Shown: in pieces, positions 1 through 9,811 of the stretch
How positions within the stretch are numbered: position 1 is the stretch's first letter
Layout: the number at the start of each line of letters is the position of its first letter
Source: Hyperoplus lanceolatus
Taxonomy: Eukaryota > Chordata > Actinopteri > Uranoscopiformes > Ammodytidae
Length of the DNA: 64,000 nt
Assembly (NCBI GenBank): GCA_026929865.2
Contig: CM049398.1
Span: forward strand, 21,725,001 to 21,789,000
Direction of reading: 5' to 3'
Translations under genes and position numbers: made by a program
Notes under the pieces: model-generated
What the model was told of the DNA's origin: nothing
What the model saw: only the letters and a program-made list of their open reading frames with translations
The model's database searches: none

Positions 1-200
1 ACCTAGTTGCCAGTATCTTTACGCCATGTCTCAAAAAGATAATAATTTTTTGACATTGAGCTTCCTGCACCTTGTGTCTCAAATGGCTTCACATCCGTTT
101 TACATAGAAAAAGGTCCTTTTGTTCAAACAATATGAAAAAAAAATGTGTTGTAACACAACCTGTACAGCATTGTCATGTGAATTCAGTAAGGGAAATTAA

Positions 201-1258
201 GGGGCACTTTACACAACAACACGGAACGGTGCAAACGCGGAAATATTCTCGCGGTTGCACTATATCATTTACATGAAAATAGCAAACGCAAGCATGAAAC
301 CGCAAGTTTTTGAGATCTACTCCCAGGGAGGATTTTTTGGAAAACACAACGGTTTTGGTTTCTTGTAAACACAGAAACCATTTTCCCTGGTAACGCTGAC
401 GTCACGGCTCCACTTCACGTATGCGTAGTCTATAACATTTGCTGTTATAATACCCACATGCGAGTTATAAAGTTAGAAGACAACATAACATGCAAGGTGC
501 CTCCGCGACACCATCACTGTGATCAGCGGAGAGTGTCGTGCAGGGCTCAAATATAAAACTCGCAAATTTAGTCTATACAGTCTATTAGTAAGTTATTGAG
601 ACCACCCGACACTTTTTCTGGGGAAAGATTTGTGCTCTGCCGGTTTTTCTAACAAAATAAATGAGTGTAGCTTCTATATGCCAGGAACACGGCTCTCTCT
701 ACATTAAAAAAACACTATCCATAGTTCAGCGAGCAGCGGTTAAGTTACTGTTCAACAAAAGGAGCATTAAGGCTACGGCTTCACAGTAAAATCATTTCAC
801 TGGCTAAACATTAACAGCATTTCACTGGACAAACGTGAGTCGACTTTTATTTTGAAGTACGCCTAACAGGAAAGTAGCCGCTCACAAAGCCCCTTTACTA
901 CCAGCATGTCTTCTATTTTCCCGAGTTCAATGCGGTGAAATGTGACGACAGAAAGCTTGTAATTTACAATACTTGTAACCCCAAGCTTACACCAACTGCT
1001 TAATGAACGTTAATGGCATTATTTTTCGGTTACAGTAAGGTTTTATGCATCAAATTGTACCGGAAGAGCTATCTACTAGGCTGTGTCACCGCTGACTATT
1101 GGCTTGGCATGGCTGCTACACTGCTACTACAGCGATTTCGTCCCGTTTCCTCTGAAAACATGTGTACGAGTGAAGATGTCAGATAAATTGTGTCTGAACG
1201 GGTTTTTTTTAAACCAAAAACGGTAAAAGTGTCACGTTTTCACCGTGTAAAGTGCCCC
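201..1258. mobile_element. PIF/Harbinger-like non-autonomous element
   Basis: The ends are inverted repeats: GGGGCACTTTACAC at the left and its complement at 1245-1258. The element is flanked on both sides by TAA (198-200 and 1259-1261), a 3 bp target duplication matching the TWA preference of PIF/Harbinger. The interior has no ORF of note. Superfamily assignment is inferred from the target duplication only. Confidence 0.75.
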
Positions 1259-1490
1259 TAAGAACGTGCCCCTAGTACTCTCTCTCTCCCACCTTTACTA
1301 TAAACACATCACAATCCTGCTGTCTCCTAAAAAGCTGAGAAAGAGACTGTAGCTAGAAAACAACACCTCTGGTTAGGGCTGGGCGATATATCGAATATAT
1401 GCGATGTATCGCGAGATGTTCTCCAGGGGATGTATAAAATGACCCTATCGTGACCATCGAATACAAATTGGCACGTAATGTGTTTTTTTT

Positions 1491-1530
1491 AGCCGCCACC
1501 ACCGCCACCGCCGCCACCGCCGCCACCGGC
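1491..1530. repeat. GCC/ACC triplet tract
   Basis: About 40 bp of imperfect CCGCCA triplets inside the left part of the hAT element. It is a simple repeat with no coding meaning that I can support. Confidence 0.7.
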
Positions 1531-2586
1531 TAACTCGCTGGTGTTCTCTTCTCTCGCTTTTTCCTGTGGCTCTCTGCCTCACAGACTCACATGCATTGGC
1601 AACTCACTCACTCCCCCCTCCCAACCAGAGTCTCCTGGGCGCGCATCTGTGACGTAGTCTGCAGTGCGCCCTGTGTGTGTTTTACTTTTATAGCCATAGA
1701 CATTATAAAGGATAGACGCCGCATTGGGCGTTGAGCTTGAGAAATGCGGGCGCCATCTTGGACCGGTCACACGTTCCACTCAGTGTAGTCTGTTTGGCAG
1801 GTCGAATGAACTGTCAGCGCATGTAATTAATCATATCTCATTAAATACCAAACTGATTTTCACGCGGTTTTCTTTGCTGCAAAGATCACACATGTAGCTA
1901 AGATACAGGACACATGTTTCGACGTGTTTTAATATTCATAGTGGGCTTAACAGTCATAGAAGATTCTGAATAACCAGACGTCTGAGTCACACACTTCGTC
2001 CGGGAGGAGATTGAAACGGAGGATGTGTTTCTGCTTGGGGAACATATTGAGGAGACAGTTTGGCATCGACAACCACCATTCCGACTTGTTGTCATTGGTT
2101 GTGTCTGTCTTTCACAAATTAAGGCTGCACCACATTGCCAAACTCGCCTCGCTTTAATTTATCTTCGGAGTAAAATGCGATTGTAAGGATGGTTAACTTT
2201 ATGTTATGCATTTGAGTATTATTGTTTGCTGTTGTTGTTTGATTTTCCCTTAATTTAATACTTTTGATTGCTGTGGTTTTGTAGTGAATGTGTTTTTAAA
2301 TGTACCGCGCTGCAAGGCACGCATTTATTTCCTGTCTGTGTCTGAGGAACCAACTCGAGACTAGACTGAACTTGGTATTTCCCCCCTAGTATAGAATATT
2401 GGACAACCAAGAAGACTTTGCTTTTAAAAAATCCCGTCCTCTTTTAAGAGGCAATTGCCTAACAAGCTTGTGTTTTAAATTAGAGAAATAAAACATATTT
2501 TTACATGAACACTCATGTTGTCCTTCTCTTTTAATGAGATATTATATACACTGGTTTTTATTTATAGGCTATTTAATGCCTTCATG

Positions 2587-3360
2587 GGAAACATCCACCC
2601 TTCATATGTACCATGCTCGACTACTCCTCCTAAATTGCCCCGCGCTAACTCCAGTTTAGGAATAACTGCCTTTTCATGTAGTGCCCCTAATTCATGGAAT
2701 GCTCTAGCCTGGCTCCGTCCGCCCGCCTACTTCCGGCCAAATTTTATTTTCCCTTCAGTAGTCAGTCTGGGTGTACAGCCCATTTCCCAGTTTTGCTGGA
2801 GATTCGACAACCGGTCCAATCAGCGAACAGAGCGAGTGGCTGAGAACGATGACGTCAAAGTCGCGCTCCAGTTTCAGTTGCCAGAAGCCGGCTCATGACA
2901 CAAGTGACGACCAAACGTTATGCGATTGGTTGGCTAATCCAGAGTGGCACTGGGCAGATCCAATAGTTTTAAACTTTAACAGACACCCGCCTCCATGAGT
3001 GAACGTTTGCCAATTAAAGCACTGCCAGACCTTCTGTACAAATGAAATGAAGTACGATGGTCTGGTAGCACCAGGCTAGGAATGCTCTGCAGAGCAACTT
3101 AAAAATGACTGCTCTTCCTTCTCTTGGTTTATTTGAAACTATGATTTCTGAATTTTACACATCTGACTGTAACTGTTTTAGCTGAATTCATTGTTCATTT
3201 AGTATTTTATTTTTGCTCTTGTTTTGTATTTTGTATAGGCCTACTTTATTTAAATTAATATATTTAATCCTATTTTATTTCTGTTCTCTGTTTATGTTAT
3301 CCCTGTGATTGTCTTTATTGTGTATGCTCGTCACTGTAAATGAATAAACATATTTATATA
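2587..3360 (+). pseudogene. 3' end of a LINE (CR1/L2/Rex1-like), interrupted
   Basis: One frame reads LGITAFSCSAPNSWNAL up to 2705 and resumes as NALQSNLKMTALPSLGLFE after 3088, which resembles the conserved C-terminal tail (APxxWNxLP type) of CR1/L2-group LINE polyproteins. The 373 bp MITE at 2706-3078 splits it. An AT-rich 3' UTR follows, ending near 3360 in a TTTATATATA tail. Only the C-terminal end remains, as usual for 5'-truncated LINE copies. It lies between the arms of the foldback element, so it was inserted there or captured. Clade assignment is tentative. Confidence 0.6.
2706..3078. mobile_element. 373 bp MITE with AGCCTGG ends
   Basis: It starts AGCCTGG and ends CCAGGCTA, and is flanked by GGAATGCTCT on both sides (2696-2705 and 3079-3088). 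The duplication is 9 or 10 bp depending on whether the outer T belongs to the element. It interrupts the LINE reading frame exactly at the duplicated site. No superfamily can be assigned. Confidence 0.85.
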
Positions 3361-3819
3361 TAGCCTAATCATATAGGCCTACTGTTAACTTATTAAAATA
3401 GCTGACTTTACTGCCCCTATCTGTTTCTGCTTCCCTTTTCGGGGGATGTTCCTCGTTTTGATCTCGGACGTCTGGTTACTTATATCATATCAGAATATTT
3501 TATGACTGTTAAGCCCACTATGAATATTAAAACACGTCGAAACTTGTGCCCTGTATCTTAGCTACATGTATGATCTTTGCAGCAAAGAAAACTGCGTGAT
3601 AATCAGTTTGGTATTTAATGAGATATGATTAATTACATGCGCTGACAGTTCATTCCACCTGCCAAACAGACTACACTGAGTGGAACGTGTGACCGGTTCA
3701 AGATGGTGGCCGCATTTCTCGTCAGCGCCAATAGGCAGTAGCGGCCAACGCGGCGTCTATCCTTTATAATGTCTATGTTTATAGCCATGTGAAAACAACG
3801 AGAGGGGGAGAAAAAAAGA

Positions 3820-4140
3820 CGAGGGCTCTTGTGCTCTTATGACAGCCGAACGAGCGGGTGGAGGGGGGCGCGAAAGACGGCGATGGTGGCTGTCGTTCAT
3901 AGCATGGACCTTTTTTTTTAGGTCCATGCTTTATGAGAAGAAGGCTACACAGGCGAACGACCGGGGGAGGCGGACGCAGATGACAGCAGCGGCCGCTGTA
4001 CACAGCACAGCCTGCCCTGAGAGGAAGGCTAGTGGCTACACATGCGAAAGAACGGGGGAGGCTTGACAGCATAAGTGGCCGCTGTACAGAGCCTGGTCCT
4101 TATGAGAGGAAGGCGAACAAGCGGCGGGGGGCGGATTACT
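3820..4140. repeat. Degenerate GC-rich tandem units and a short hairpin inside the hAT
   Basis: Three to four imperfect units share TTATGAGAGGAAGGC, a purine-rich GGGGGAGG core and GTGGCCGCTGTACA. A hairpin with an 11 bp stem (AGCATGGACCT at 3901-3911 and its complement at 3920-3930) with a T-rich loop lies between two units. These could be subterminal repeats of the hAT element. The unit boundaries are approximate. Confidence 0.4.
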
Positions 4141-5166
4141 CCGACTTCACGGAGAGTTTTTGGTCCAACGTCACACAACCACGGTATCACATTTATTACG
4201 GGCAGCCTCTTATAATAGGTCCATGTCAGCACCAAGGGAGGCGCACACCGTGTATTAACTAAAAGTTTATGTAAATTAGGCTACATTTGCGAGTATTTTT
4301 TCTAAAATAAAACAGTGTTTTATGAAAATGCAGGAGGGCTAATTAAACAATAAGGCAGGTAACAGAGGGACGATGAGCCACCTGCTGTTGGGCGCTCGCA
4401 TGAATCTCTCTCTCGGACTAACAGGCAGAAAACGAAACTTAACTTATACTATAGACTGGGAGCAACTGCTCTTAAAGCGACAGTAACCATTATAAATGTC
4501 AGCCTTTTATACAAAGACTACTATTATGGAGCAAAACCTGTTCTGCATTGAAAGTGTGGCTGCTATCTTCAGGGGATTAGTGGTAATAAACAATTAGTAA
4601 GTGGTCATAATGAGTCATAATTAGTGTTCTTAGTTTACAGATTAACAGAAGATGGAAAAAAACAAATAAAATAATGCTGGATCCATTGTATGGGAGTGGA
4701 ATGATGTGGAATAATCAATACAATGTGCAAACTCATTGGCATGTGCACGTTTCAAATTGTTCCAATAGAAAGCACTAAAGAATATAAACAAGATGTTGTT
4801 TCATGTAGCCTAATGCATCGTTAGTGCAAACACATTTTGCAGGACTATTTAAATCATATTACCGGTGTGATGTTATGCAAAGAAAAATTTAATTGAGCAT
4901 TTAGGATGTGCTCTAGAGGAGATTTGAAATATATCGAGATATAGGGGAAGGTGGGGTGATTTGTGCAACTTTTTACTCAAAGTGATTTTAAAGTGAGGCC
5001 TTGACAGTTATGTCTCCAACTCAAATATGTACATATATTTCAGGATGTTGTGCATCCCTGGCAATAAAAACTTTGGATCTGGAATAAACTGTTTAAGAAA
5101 TATAGCTTTCGGAAAAAAAGTTGTCTTGTCGCACAAATCACCCCACGTAGTGGGGTGATTTGTGCG

Positions 5167-5391
5167 TCATTGTGTCACAATGACAAAGTCACCATCATCA
5201 TCTTTCTGGCCATCTGAACTCTCATCAGTGGTGTCGTTAAGTGGAATTGAGATGTCACTCTCTCCTGAGCTACTGTAGACTATCACTTTCTTTTGGTGAC
5301 CAGCGTATACAGCCATGCCACTGGCACAACTCTCAGAAATTTTCTTTGCACTAGTTGCTCCGTGCTTGTGGAACCAACTGCCACCTGACAA
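5167..5391 (-). other. Short acidic ORF in composite element copy 1, unrecognised
   Basis: A 74-codon ORF. Its first ~16 residues are the antisense of the captured LINE tail, so the natural start is probably not the first Met. From about residue 17 the sequence belongs to the element itself and ends in a Ser/Asp-rich stretch followed by GDFVIVTQ and a stop. The ORF in copy 2 differs by a single residue. It may be the 3' remnant of a transposase exon cut by the LINE, but I do not recognise the family. Near-identity reflects recent duplication and does not by itself show selection. Confidence 0.3.
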
Positions 5392-5660
5392 ATGTGATTC
5401 CCCCTACATTTCTGCCTTTAAATCAAGGCTCAAAACCCATATGTACACCCTGGTGTTTCCTCCCCATTAACCTCTGCACTACTTACTTACCTCTGCACTA
5501 CTATCTGTGTTTATGTGGATGTATGGGCTTTACGTCTTTTATTTTGGTTATTGTTATTTTACCTTCATTGTTTACCTACTGAATGCACTATGTACAGCAC
5601 TTTGGACAGTGCAAACTGTCATAAATGTGCTTTTATAAATACATTTTACTTACTTATAAC
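5349..5660 (+). pseudogene. LINE 3' tail captured inside composite element copy 1
   Basis: Translates as LVAPCLWNQLPPDKCDSPY and onwards to FKSRLKTHMY before a stop, the C-terminal signature seen in L2/CR1/Rex1-type LINEs. A 3' UTR with a GTACAGCACTTTGG motif and a short TTAC tandem tail follows. The same fragment sits at the same place in copy 2 (60508-60828), so it entered the element before amplification. Confidence 0.7.
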
Positions 5661-6136
5661 TCACCCAGGCCCTTGCGCACAAATCACCCCATCCCCAGAA
5701 TTTTGGATAATAGGCATGATGCAGCAATTTAGGGTTGACATTGTGCTAACTATATAGACTCAAAGTGTAGCATACCAAAGCACTAAAACATGTGTCAAAT
5801 GTTTTCAAACGTGTCTATAATTGTTCAGACACAATAATCAAAAAACCTTGATCATGGAAATTTTACTTTGAAAGGCAAAACACAGTTTTTTGAGCTTAAA
5901 TGTGCTTATATCTTATTCCTTGTGTCTCCCTTCTTTACAGGATGAGTCAAATGGATGGCTCTTCTTAAATATGTGGTCACATTTCCAATTTCTTCCACGG
6001 TTTTCTAGAAACAAGGGGTTTTGCAACTTCCAAAATGCACAAATCACCCCACCTTCCCCTATATCGTGTATCAAGATATAGTAAAAAAATATCGAGATAT
6101 TGATTTTAGCCCATATCGCCCAGCCCTACCTCTGGT

Positions 6137-7342
6137 GTATATGCTTGTGTTCCTCACAAGGAATTGTTAACGTGCCCTTTAGAAACATTGCACACGGTAT
6201 GAGGAAGTGTTGAACACCAAACAACCTCTCAGCTGCATTGTAAGTGCTTGTGTCGGGTGAGCATACAGTATACACATCACGAGCGAACACAGGGATGGCT
6301 CTCGAAGACGAAACATGGTGCTTCTATTGCGTGTTATCAGCATGTCACAGTAATGTAGCCGCGTGACAGAGTGTGGGTAGTTAATTGCCCAAGTCAGAAA
6401 TCTTAACGTATCTACAGCAATAAACACCTATTATCAGCTGTCAGCTTGCTTTCTAAATATCCAATTATGGGTTGTCATGTTATGGAGTGTGAACGGACTA
6501 CATGACGTGATATTGGTCCCACACGAACATGCTTCAAGTTGACACATATCACCCTCTGACAAGCGCCTTTGTTTATTCTAGCAGCACATAAACCAGCAAA
6601 ACACTCAAATCTGGCTAAGCGTTGTTATAATTGCTAGAAATCATGTCTCATTTGACAATTTTCCTCCCCTTAATGTCAGACCTACATTACAGTTTTTTTT
6701 TCTTGACACAAACACAATGCCTGTGTTGTCCATCTATACACTACTATTTGCACCTATAGGAAAATATAATTACATTGATTACAGACAAGATCCTGAGCAT
6801 TATGCATCAATCATTTTTTGACGTTTATCTCATATCATAAATAAAGCTAGTTTTGGATAGAAAGAAGTGTTTACTTCCAAATCAAAGGGACAAACGCTAT
6901 CACACTTGTCGTTAACGCCTCGATCTGAATGCTGCACCGTGCCACCTTCGTCTGGGGCTGTTGCTCAAGCTTTGTCTTCCTGTTTTGTATTCGGTGGGGT
7001 GCCGCCTTCACAGTAGCCGAGGCACGCGGTGAGGAGCATGTGTTTGCAAGGCCCCAGACCTTGAAAACAAACAGCTTGTGTATGCCAGTTCGAGTTGGCT
7101 GTCAAAAAGTGTTGATGCCATGGGAAGCCCCTCTCAGATGAAAAATGCATTTATTTAGTTTTCAACAATGAAAATATTAAATAACTAACATTTTTTGCTG
7201 TATTGCTCTGCCAAGAACCCTGCTCTTAATGGTTATTGCAGATTGGGCGAGGCTTAACCCATTATTTGCACATCTCATTTATTCATCACACACAGCTTTT
7301 AAGCATATCTCAAACATGTCTTCAAAATGTTTCCTAGAGTAT
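6137..7342. other. Unique-looking sequence, no gene seen
   Basis: No long ORF, RNA gene, terminal repeat or microsatellite that I can support. Confidence 0.5.
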
Positions 7343-7750
7343 GGTTGCGTTCCGAATCGCATACTTTCTACTATATCGTAGGTAGAAAAAAGATTTAGGG
7401 TGTCCCGATTCTTTTGGCAAGATTTAGGATGGTTAGAAGTACCCGGATGTCCTACTTCATGCGGCCAAGATTGTTAGTGTTGAAAAGTGCATCCTATTTG
7501 GGCGATTCTGACCCATAATCCAGTGCGCACGTGAAGTGACGTAACATCGACGAAGCCTCCATATGAAAACAAACGGGGATGCGACGGATATGAAAGCAAG
7601 AGGCAAGATCAAGGCGCAATGTTATGATGAAATAAGAGAGAAAAGTATGTCCCAATAGTATGCCTACTGCATCCTAACTAGATTCTTTTTATCGTCGGAT
7701 GTAGTATGTAGAACAGAAAAAAGAAAGAGTATGCAATACGAAACGCAACC
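7343..7750. mobile_element. MITE with GGTTGCGTTCCGAATCGC ends, copy 1
   Basis: The TIRs begin GGTTGCGTTCCGAATCGCA and GGTTGCGTTTCGTATTGCA (right end read inward), and TAT flanks both sides (7340-7342 and 7751-7753). A second copy lies at 22610-23012 in the opposite orientation. The element has no coding capacity. The 3 bp duplications (TAT here, ATT there) do not fit the TWA rule of PIF/Harbinger, so the superfamily is left open. Confidence 0.85.
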
Positions 7751-7931
7751 TATATCTGTCCCTTTTTTTCACAGGAAGCATCCACCTTTCTTTCTGTGCC
7801 ATTTTCCTTTGGTCCCTCATGTGGTGATGGCTCCCATCGCCATAGGTGGTCATGTCATTCATAATAAATAAGAACAGGTTGACTTCCCCCTTAACTTGCT
7901 TATATATATATATTGTGTTACTGTGCTGTTG

Positions 7932-8496
7932 TCAAGATGAACCTTTACCAAAGTGATGGAAAGGCTAAAGTTTGGCGAAAGGAAGAATCTGTTTATGATC
8001 CCAAACATACAAGCTCATCTGTGAAACACGGTGGAGGCAATGTCATGGCTTGGGCTTGCATGGCTTCTTCTGGGACGGGCTAATTAATCTTCATCGATGA
8101 TGTAACACATGATGGCAACAACAAAATGAACTCAGAAGTTAAACATTTTGTCTGCCAATTTAAAGAAAGATGCAACCAACTGATTGGAAGATCCTTCATC
8201 GTGCAGCAAGATAATGACCCAAAACACACTGCAAAAACGAAAAAAAGGAGTTAATCAGGGGCAAGAAATGGAAGGTTTCAGACTGGCCAAGTCCATCTCC
8301 AGAGTTAAACCCTATAGAGAATGCATTTTACCTGCTAAAGAGGAGACTGAAGAGAGTAAACAAACAACTACTGAAAGAGGCTGCAGTGAAAGCCTGGAAA
8401 AGCATCACAAAAGAAGAATGCAAAAGTTTTGTGATGTCAATGGGTCACAGGCTTGATGCAGTTATTGCAAGGGAAGGATTTGCAACAAAATATTAA
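7932..8496 (+). pseudogene. Tc1-like transposase, C-terminal two thirds, decayed
   Basis: The catalytic-domain remains are KVWRKEESVYDPKHTSSSVK, then HGGGNVMAWACM, then FIVQQDNDPKHTAK, which holds the second catalytic Asp of the Tc1 DD(34)E domain. After stops and a frameshift the frame recovers at 8278 and stays open for 72 codons to the natural stop at 8494-8496, including SPELNPIENAFYLLKRRLK with the third catalytic residue (E of PIEN). The N-terminal paired-type DNA-binding domain and the first catalytic Asp are absent. It is not functional. Confidence 0.85.
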
Positions 8497-8522
8497 GTCG
8501 TATTTACTTTAATTTATTTTAA

Positions 8523-9435
8523 AGCCACTACGAGTAACATGGCACGTTGGCGTCTCCTTAGGACAAAAGCGGTAGTATTTTTACGACGCCCGCTGTCGCA
8601 AAGCTGTTTTCTAGCTCGTGCCAGGCGCGTGAGTGTGAACTGAGAAGGGAGCAATATAGTGCATGTCCGTGTGTTGAAAGTCTTTTCGGCTCCGTGAGAG
8701 TGGTTTTGACACTGCATCAACTAATGCCAGTCACTGCCACACGCACCTGATTGCAATGAGTTGATACAGCAGTGTCACCTAACTACTCTCTCCCACGGAG
8801 CTGAAAGATTAGGCTACGTGTCCGACTCCTCACAGAAAGCGAATGAACGATAGACGGCAGTTAGTATGGATCACGATGAGGTAATGTGTTTATGTTGTTG
8901 TAAATAATTACTATTTCAGATAATGGTTATCTGATGATGGTGAAGCAAAGCAAACTTTGTGTTAGTACCAACCGCTCATTCATTTAGGAGTAAACACTGC
9001 AGTCTAGTTTCGCTCTCGTGAAATTGTATACACGTTGCTTGGCAACACCCTCGTCCCCCCCCCCCCGTAGCCTATATCACTCTCCCTTTTAGCTTTTCTT
9101 CATTGCATTTTCTTTTTTTTTCTTTGATGGTTCAGCCCCGTTATCAGAAAACAAGGCTCCCGCTCCCCTTCCCTCACCTGGAGGGATAGGCTTCTCAATT
9201 CACGTTGTTGCGCCACACTGAAATCTGCGACCAATACGGATATGTGACCATAGAGCCTGCACAAGCAAACCGAAAATCGGACTGGGTGTGCGACCAGACC
9301 AAAAGCAGTAATAAAAACTATTTAAAAACGTCTTTCTTTGCACTGATGGTCTCGTTTGCTGTTAAAGGTAATTTATGATTATCAGAGGAAACATGAGGCT
9401 GTTTAAAAGATATTTAAATGTTACTCGTAGCCGCT
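8523..9435. mobile_element. TTAA-target non-autonomous element (Kolobok- or piggyBac-like)
   Basis: The TIRs are AGCCACTACGAGTAACAT and AGCGGCTACGAGTAACAT (right end read inward), with TTAA duplicated on both sides (8519-8522 and 9436-9439). It interrupts the 3' UTR of the Tc1 copy. There is no coding capacity. A TTAA target is shared by Kolobok and piggyBac; the termini alone do not decide between them. Confidence 0.85.
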
Positions 9436-9673
9436 TTAAGTGTATCTGTTCCAATACTTTTGCTCACCTAAAAATGTGGTGTTTCTTTACAAATAATGCT
9501 ATCTTCTCAGTTGTGTATCAGATCCAGATGTAAATACTTGGAAATTAAAGCTGAAATGTTGATCTCATATTCATATTTTGGTGTCAAACCCAAATGTTTC
9601 CAGTCTACATCAAAAATAAAGGAATTGGCCTCAATGTTCCAATACTTTTGGAGGGGACTGTACATGGACACTG

Positions 9674-9790
<117 letters not shown>

Positions 9791-9811
9791 CCGTTAAAGT
9801 TAAATCCACAC

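Larger units (their letters stand above)
1695..3777. mobile_element. Foldback-type element with ~300 bp terminal inverted repeats
   Basis: The left arm (1695-~1985) and right arm (~3462-3777) are inverted copies of each other over about 300 bp with a modest number of mismatches. Both begin CATAGACATTATAAAGG at the outer end. A perfect 8 bp duplication TTTATAGC flanks the element (1687-1694 and 3778-3785), so the boundaries are firm. The 1.5 kb between the arms carries a LINE tail and a small MITE but no transposase. The superfamily is not certain: 8 bp fits hAT, while such long arms are more like foldback elements. Confidence 0.88.
4942..6061. mobile_element. TA-target (mariner/pogo-like) composite element, copy 1
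   Basis: The TIRs are TAGGGGAAGGTGGGGTGAT and its complement, continuing to about 26 bp, flanked by TA. It is nested in the hAT element. The motif GGGGTGATTTGTGC or its complement occurs five times (4953, 5131, 5152, 5677, 6037), not only at the ends. The body carries a LINE 3' tail (5349-5660) and a short acidic ORF on the minus strand. A second copy at 60106-61229 has the same structure in the opposite orientation and is nearly identical. The TA target and TIR type suggest Tc1/mariner or pogo; that is inference. Confidence 0.8.
1374..6128. mobile_element. hAT-type DNA transposon, non-autonomous, with nested insertions
   Basis: The termini are TAGGGCTGGGCGATAT and its inverted copy ending at 6128, flanked by a perfect 8 bp duplication CCTCTGGT (1366-1373 and 6129-6136). 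An 8 bp duplication with this kind of TIR is typical of hAT. Without the two large insertions (1695-3777 and 4942-6061) the element is about 1.5 kb and shows no transposase. The nesting makes this hAT the oldest layer of the cluster. Confidence 0.92.
7932..9660 (+). mobile_element. Tc1-like transposon, 5' truncated
   Basis: It contains a decayed Tc1 transposase and a 3' UTR ending in CCAATACTTTTGGAGGGGAC then TG and TA (9661-9662), which looks like a Tc1-family TIR and its TA target. No left terminal repeat is visible upstream of 7932, so the copy is truncated or rearranged. A TTAA-target element (8523-9435) is inserted in its 3' UTR, and a long (CA)n tract begins 14 bp after its right end. 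Confidence 0.8.

Noticed and set aside
2515..2898. 127-codon ORF as a host gene
   Set aside because: Its middle is a LINE tail and its end runs into the 373 bp MITE, so it is a composite of mobile sequences.
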